The notes under the pieces: generated by a model
Database searches by the model: none
What the model was told of the DNA's origin: nothing
Seen by the model: only the letters and a program-made list of their open reading frames with translations
Made by a program: the position numbers and the translations under genes
Assembly (NCBI GenBank): GCA_036939975.1
Contig: JALLPB010001189.1
Coordinates: forward strand, 1-10,821
DNA from: Cyclostephanos tholiformis
Taxonomy: Eukaryota; Bacillariophyta; Thalassiosirophyceae; Thalassiosirales; Thalassiosiraceae
Reading direction: 5' to 3'
DNA length: 10,821 nucleotides
Part shown: one piece after another, positions 6,608-10,821 of the stretch
Layout of the letters: each line of letters opens with the position of its first letter
Position numbering within the stretch: the first letter of the stretch is position 1

Positions 6608-9600
6608 GAGTAGTGCCGTTGCCCAAGGGCAGCCGAACTTGGAATCCATCCCTCTTCATGGCAACAAACAGAGAGGACGACTTAGGGTGCAGCTGTCCCA
6701 TGAGGCAAAGCAGTTGGAAAGATCTCATGCCATCCAGAAAATGAAAGCTAGTCTGCTCACCAATTCGAGTAGTAGAAGAGGTAAGAGTAGTGCCGTTGCC
6801 CAAGGGCAGCCAAAAGAAGATGGACCTCACAGAAGGGCACCTCCCAAAGATCGCTCTGGATCATCTACTGTCACAAAGAAGGCAGTATCTCGACCCCTGC
6901 GCAATGCCTCAGCCAGTGGCAAAACGAACAATGAGGGACTCTCTGACGACAATGCCAATGATGCCAATGTGGTCAATACTGACAGTGAATACGAATTTGA
7001 GTTTGACCCAAACGAGAATATCAATGAGATTGAAAAGCAGACAAAGAACCCCTTACCCACACGTGGCCACAGGAAGAAGAGAAAGGGACTCTCTGACGAT
7101 GATGATGTTGACTTTGACCCAAACCAGAAGAGGAAGGCACCCTTATCAACACGTGGCCACAGGAAGAAGGGACTCTCCAATGACAGTGACACCTATGATG
7201 ATTTTGACCAAATCCCCGAGCATGGAAATGAGGGGCAAAAGAAGAAGAAGGCAAAGCTGGCGAACAATGAAAGTACTTCAACTTTGGCCCGACGAACTAG
7301 TCCAAGGAAACTCACCCCACGCCAATTCGGTGACCCATATGTTGACCACGAAAAAATTGACATTGATGCCGCCAGCTTAGATGAAGGAATGGTATGTCCT
7401 TCTCGTTTAGAGCAAAGACCCCGGGGATCACCACAAGCACTTGCACATTTGCGCCAATTTCAAAAACATGTGCTTGACTTTGAAACGGAGACTGGAATAA
7501 CATTGGGACAAGCAAGAGGGCAAGAAACTCCTGCATTGTCACCATTTCAAATTCCCACATTGCCACCATTTCAATGTACAGGGCTTGAAGAATTATCTGT
7601 TGCTGCTGCCCAGAGGGCACCAACACCGGTTCAACTTCAATATACTGGAATTGGTGATGATGAGTACATTGTTGATAGCCCTGATCGAGCAGTTACGAAG
7701 AAGTACAATGAAATGGGACTTGTCAATTCTGGCCTGGACTATGACAACAATAGTGCATTTGCTGATGAAGAGCCTCCAGATGACCTAACTTATTATCGAG
7801 ATGAGAATATGCATACTGGTCGCAAACTAACTGCAGGAGGGCCACCAAAGCCTGACGTATCAGAGTTGTTGCCTGCCTCAAGAGCCCAAGTTCTCAAGCA
7901 GTGGAGGAGAGACCAAAAGAAGTACACTGATGGACTTGCCCGAGAAGAATTTAAAAGAAGACAGGAATCAACAAAGGTTGGAAATGAGTGTGATAATGGA
8001 GTTCGTTATACAGGTGTGATTTCTGGGAAGTGGAGGAGTATGAGGGAAGTTGAGGAGGGCCGAATGATGGTTGGTCATACTTATCCTGACAAGGATATCC
8101 TCCTCATGCGTATTGCAGAAGAGGCCAATCTTCTCCTCTGTGAATGTTCTGTTGATCGGAGTGATCACAAGCGTATTCATGTCAATGGAAAGAATGGGTC
8201 ATCCTTTCAGGTCATATCCCGCTATGGCTTGAATCAGGGCTGGAAGGTAACTAAATATATATCATGTGATGTTCCCATTTTACCACCCATTTTACCACCT
8301 ATGAATGATGAAGCTGTAGAAGAAGAACAAGTTGAAGATCATGAAGACATTATGGAGCAGGGTGATGCTGATGGTTCTGACGATGAGTTGGACAAGAAGG
8401 AACCAGGACAGGGGAGGAGGATGATGAGGTCACCCATCAAGAGCAGGTGGATAGTGCCACTTATCAAGGAGCACATTGCAGATAGACCCAACATGTCTAA
8501 CAAGGAGTGTAGACAGCTATTGAATCTATTCATGCGGGATGTGTTCTTAAGTAAACAGATTCTTCAGTCAGCAAGATCTACTGCTAAGTTTGAGTTGTTT
8601 GGGGATCCTGTTGAAAATGCACACTACACCAGAGCAATGTTAAGGGAAGCCACTTCCCGAGGACACAATGTCATGTCCATCTCAAAGACATCTTCTGAAG
8701 TCATGGCATTGTTAGAGAGCATGGTAGTGAAGGAAGAGGCAGAAAGGCTCAAGGCATCTGAAAATCTGCTTATGACAAATGGAATGAAGAAGGACTACAT
8801 CGAAGACTGGAAAGAAAGCAACAAAGACATGTTGCAGAATGCAGGATTGGGTACAGCAGATTTATGGGAAGAAGAACCTGTATTTTGTGGTGGTGTGTTT
8901 TTATCTATGAGCTTTTCCAAGGAGGTCGTGCCTTTCCTTCAAGATGTGTATCAAGCTGATGCCGCCCACTGTAATTTTGGGAAATACACCTTGTATTCTT
9001 GCTATGGCACTACAGCGAACTGCAACACTGCACCTATTGCCTTTGCCATTTTGTTTGGTAACGAAGACAAAATGGGATGGGATGCCTTTTGGAAGTTTGC
9101 TTTGCAACATCATCCAACCCTCAATCGAGATGAAAAGACCTTCATCACAGATCAAGCCAAGGGTTTAGTGGATTCAGTAAAGGCTCTGCTCAATAATGCA
9201 TCTCATTTTCACTGCTCATACCACAGGATGAAAAATATACTGACTCACTGTAAGGGTGGGAAGAAGACATTCTCTGGACACTGGCTGTACCAGAAGCTCA
9301 TTGGAGCAAAGACAAAGGCCGATGTGGACAGGATCAGGAATGAGCATGTACTACAAATGTCAGATAGGGTTCTTAAGTACCTTGCCACTGTAGCCGATGA
9401 TGCGCAGTATCCAGCTTGTCGTGTTGCAAAAACTGAACACAAGGAGGTCTATATGTATAGGAGGACTGCGTCATCATCAGTTGAATCAATGAATCGAGCA
9501 AACAAGGCTGCAAGAGACAAGACTGCAGTTGATGTTGTGCAGGCCTTGAAGCTTCTAATTGATCTTGAAACCAGCCGGTTCTTGAAGAAGAAGGCAGATG

Positions 9601-10187
9601 CATGGAATCACAATGAGACATTAACACCACATGGAATAAAGTTGAGGGATGAGATTTTTGGGAATGTCGACTTCCATGATTACACAATTGATATTGCTGA
9701 GCATGATGACTCGTGGGTGTGTCAGGTGACAAAAACAAGAATGATGAGGACTGCTTGGTTTCCAAAGGAGGCAGATGATATGGGATCCTTTTTTGGTGGC
9801 TGCAACTGTGGAATTCCAAATGTTGATGCGGTGCCATGCCATCACATGGTTGCAGTTGTGAAATGTGGGCGTGTAAAGTCACTCACACCAAACAATGTCA
9901 TGCCAAGGTGGTGGACTACTGAGATGTGGAGGAAACAGTATCCAGCAGCATTAACCTCCTTGAACGATTTCAGCCTAGAAACCCTCAAATTGACAGAGCA
10001 ACCAGACAAGACAATGAAGTACTGCCCACCTTTTGTTGCCCCAAATAAAACAGGCCGCCCATCTGAAGGACAGAGGATTAAGGGGCCTTTAGAGGAGACA
10101 AAGCCAAAGAAGATGCGAAATCAAGCCCTGCGTGAAGCAATGGAAAAAAGTAAAAAAGGTAAAAAGAGTAGAAAGAAATCCTGTTGA
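6579..10187 (+). CDS. Mutator-like (MULE) transposase with SWIM zinc finger, full-length
   Basis: A DDE transposase that would cut and insert its element by binding element ends. The 1,202-codon frame is uninterrupted. Residues 1-260 are basic and low complexity, with repeated RGKSSAVAQGQP (8-19 and 67-78), three GLSDD/GLSND-type units starting near 120, 170 and 198, and basic clusters suiting nuclear import. Residues about 475-565 (GHTYPDKD, CEC at 521-523, GWKVTKY) resemble the MuDR/FAR1-type DNA-binding region. An acidic linker follows (about 580-612), then a helical domain (618 to about 760). The catalytic core has Asp794 (in ADAAHC), Asp858 (in ITDQAKG), the HCSYH motif (878-882, C2H type) and a candidate Glu969 in SVESMN. 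The SWIM finger is C1075-x-C1077-x9-C1087-x-H1089. A GRP motif and a Lys-rich tail (about 1160-1202) end it. The third catalytic residue assignment is tentative. The intact frame suggests recent mobility. No partner gene is seen. Confidence 0.93.
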   Translation: MARTTAQRGKSSAVAQGQPNLESIPLHGNKQRGRLRVQLSHEAKQLERSHAIQKMKASLLTNSSSRRGKSSAVAQGQPKEDGPHRRAPPKDRSGSSTVTKKAVSRPLRNASASGKTNNEGLSDDNANDANVVNTDSEYEFEFDPNENINEIEKQTKNPLPTRGHRKKRKGLSDDDDVDFDPNQKRKAPLSTRGHRKKGLSNDSDTYDDFDQIPEHGNEGQKKKKAKLANNESTSTLARRTSPRKLTPRQFGDPYVDHEKIDIDAASLDEGMVCPSRLEQRPRGSPQALAHLRQFQKHVLDFETETGITLGQARGQETPALSPFQIPTLPPFQCTGLEELSVAAAQRAPTPVQLQYTGIGDDEYIVDSPDRAVTKKYNEMGLVNSGLDYDNNSAFADEEPPDDLTYYRDENMHTGRKLTAGGPPKPDVSELLPASRAQVLKQWRRDQKKYTDGLAREEFKRRQESTKVGNECDNGVRYTGVISGKWRSMREVEEGRMMVGHTYPDKDILLMRIAEEANLLLCECSVDRSDHKRIHVNGKNGSSFQVISRYGLNQGWKVTKYISCDVPILPPILPPMNDEAVEEEQVEDHEDIMEQGDADGSDDELDKKEPGQGRRMMRSPIKSRWIVPLIKEHIADRPNMSNKECRQLLNLFMRDVFLSKQILQSARSTAKFELFGDPVENAHYTRAMLREATSRGHNVMSISKTSSEVMALLESMVVKEEAERLKASENLLMTNGMKKDYIEDWKESNKDMLQNAGLGTADLWEEEPVFCGGVFLSMSFSKEVVPFLQDVYQADAAHCNFGKYTLYSCYGTTANCNTAPIAFAILFGNEDKMGWDAFWKFALQHHPTLNRDEKTFITDQAKGLVDSVKALLNNASHFHCSYHRMKNILTHCKGGKKTFSGHWLYQKLIGAKTKADVDRIRNEHVLQMSDRVLKYLATVADDAQYPACRVAKTEHKEVYMYRRTASSSVESMNRANKAARDKTAVDVVQALKLLIDLETSRFLKKKADAWNHNETLTPHGIKLRDEIFGNVDFHDYTIDIAEHDDSWVCQVTKTRMMRTAWFPKEADDMGSFFGGCNCGIPNVDAVPCHHMVAVVKCGRVKSLTPNNVMPRWWTTEMWRKQYPAALTSLNDFSLETLKLTEQPDKTMKYCPPFVAPNKTGRPSEGQRIKGPLEETKPKKMRNQALREAMEKSKKGKKSRKKSC
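6599..6811 (+). repeat. 36-bp exact direct repeat inside the transposase 5' end
   Basis: Bases 6599-6634 equal 6776-6811, 177 bp (59 codons) apart, in the same frame. They encode RGKSSAVAQGQP twice. Each copy includes AAGAG|GTAAGAG, which resembles a splice donor. The interval from GT 6604 to AG 6780 would also leave an intact frame if removed. Confidence 0.9.
6936..7190 (+). repeat. In-frame ~30-codon repeats in the transposase N-terminal region
   Basis: Three units begin GLSDD, GLSDD and GLSND (near residues 120, 170 and 198). Units one and two share FDPN followed by LPTRGHRKK or LSTRGHRKK. At DNA level, bases around 7051-7079 match 7141-7169 at an offset of 90 bp. The units are acidic then basic. 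They look like expansions of a disordered segment. Confidence 0.8.
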
Positions 10188-10341
10188 AAACGAATGGTTT
10201 TGGTTGGTTTGGTTGTTGGGTGATCATCAGTTTAGGCCCAGTAATGCTGTGATGACATTTGGTGATGCTTAGTAACACAGTATATTAAATTTTAGTGATG
10301 TAATCGAAATATGATCTTTTCGGTGATGCAGACAAATAATA
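10188..10341 (-). repeat. 3' noncoding strip with inverted GTGATGC motifs
   Basis: GTGATGC, the reverse complement of the 5' array motif, starts at 10262 and 10323. Near matches are GTGATGT at 10295, GTGATGA at 10249 and GTGATCA at 10220. Spacings of 42, 33 and 28 bp (10220, 10262, 10295, 10323) recall the 5' array. Orientation is opposite to the 5' array, as expected for inverted subterminal sequences of one transposon. The strip ends at the telomeric tract, so the array is probably incomplete. Confidence 0.7.
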
Positions 10342-10376
10342 TTAGGGTTAGGGTTAGGGTTAGGGTAGGGTTAGGG
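10342..10376 (+). repeat. Interstitial telomeric repeat (TTAGGG)n
   Basis: Four TTAGGG units (10342-10365), one TAGGG unit lacking a T (10366-10370) and one more TTAGGG (10371-10376). The G-rich strand points rightward, the direction it would have if the left-hand sequence had been capped as a chromosome end. It is inserted precisely between the 3' array of one MULE and the truncated start of another copy. Confidence 0.95.
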
Positions 10377-10821
10377 TGTCGTGTTGCAAAAACTGAACAC
10401 AAGGAGGTCTATATGTATAGGAGGACTGTGTCATCATCAGTTGAATCAATGAATTGAGCAAACAAGGCTGCACAAGACAAGACTGCAGTTGATGTTGTGC
10501 AAGCAGTGAAACTTCTAATTGATCTTGTTTAAACCAGCTGGTTCTTGAAGAAGAAGGCCGATGCATGGAATCACAATGAGACATTAACACCACACGGAAT
10601 AAAGTTGAGGGATGAGATGTTTGGGAATGTTGACTTCCATGATTACACGATTGATATTGCTGAGCATGATGAATCGTGGGTGTGTCAAGTGACAAAAACA
10701 AGAATGATGAGGACTACTTGGTTTCTGAAGGAAGCAGATGATATGGGATCCTTTTTTGGTGGCTGTAACTGTGGAATTCCAAATGTTGATGCGGTGCCAT
10801 GCCATCACATGGTTGCAGTTG
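10377..10821 (+). pseudogene. Truncated MULE transposase copy with two nonsense codons (runs off window)
   Basis: Bases 10377-10821 match 9417-9858 of the intact transposase with 21 substitutions and a 3-bp insertion (TTT), about 95% identical. The copy starts inside the gene, directly after the telomeric tract, so the N-terminus and the first two catalytic Asp residues are missing. In the original frame a CGA codon has become TGA (10455-10457), and the insertion creates TAA (10530-10532). The candidate Glu and SWIM-type residues are still encoded downstream. Of 15 transitions, four change a CpG of the intact copy to TpG. It continues past the window edge, so its own 3' end is unseen. Confidence 0.93.

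Larger units (their letters stand above)
5691..10341 (+). mobile_element. Mutator-like transposable element (MULE), 3' end truncated at telomeric repeat
   Basis: The element is inferred from three parts: an array of GCATCAC motifs (5691-6492), an intact MULE transposase gene (6579-10187) and a shorter array of the reverse-complement motif (10220-10329). Its left border is uncertain; it lies after the phosphomevalonate kinase start (5580) and probably before 5691, since a degenerate motif is seen at 5631. Its right border appears cut where TTAGGG repeats begin. No terminal inverted repeat or target-site duplication could be identified, as expected if the right end is lost. Composition changes sharply from CpG-rich host genes to AT-rich flanks and a CpG-poor coding region. 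Confidence 0.7.

Noticed and set aside
9373..9882. Antisense frame in the transposase 3' part, with a near-identical one at 10360-10701
   Set aside because: Its repetition looks like conservation but only reflects the duplicated transposase DNA; His/Ser/Gln-rich shadow frame.

Overview
This window is eukaryotic nuclear DNA. Short GT-AG introns interrupt two conserved genes, proteins are of eukaryotic families, and a telomere-type TTAGGG tract is present. Compact spacing, introns of 77 and 133 bp, a flagellar gene, a mevalonate-pathway gene and (TTAGGG)n together fit a unicellular protist. A stramenopile such as a centric diatom is my best guess, but that is inference and not proven by the sequence.

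Left half (1-5580), three host genes. (1) A two-exon 3-ketodihydrosphingosine reductase gene (KDSR/TSC10, sphingolipid synthesis, + strand, 191-1529). It follows a perfect 20-bp-arm palindrome at 6-50, and its last exon is followed by a degenerate tandem copy of itself. (2) A two-exon CFAP298 gene (C21orf59/Kurly/FBB18; ciliary dynein assembly, + strand, 2189-3150). (3) A convergent intronless phosphomevalonate kinase gene (ERG8 type, mevalonate pathway, - strand, 5580-3298). It has a long acidic N-terminal extension and Asp runs encoded by trinucleotide repeats. These genes act in separate pathways and show no operon-like logic.

Right half (about 5630-10821), a Mutator-like transposable element (MULE). 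A single uninterrupted 1,202-codon frame (6579-10187) carries a MuDR/FAR1-like N-terminal region, a MULE DDE transposase core and a SWIM zinc finger. The roughly 900 bp before it hold a degenerate array of GCATCAC motifs spaced about 30-32 bp apart, with an interleaved GCCACATC motif. The noncoding strip after the gene holds the same motif in reverse complement (GTGATGC) with similar spacing. This looks like inverted subterminal transposase-binding arrays. The 3' array stops at a short (TTAGGG)n tract (10342-10376). Directly after that comes a second, truncated, stop-containing copy of the transposase 3' part (10377 to the window end, about 95% identical to 9417-9858).

The most notable points are the helically spaced inverted motif arrays, the telomere-repeat junction between two element copies, and the duplicated terminal exon of KDSR.
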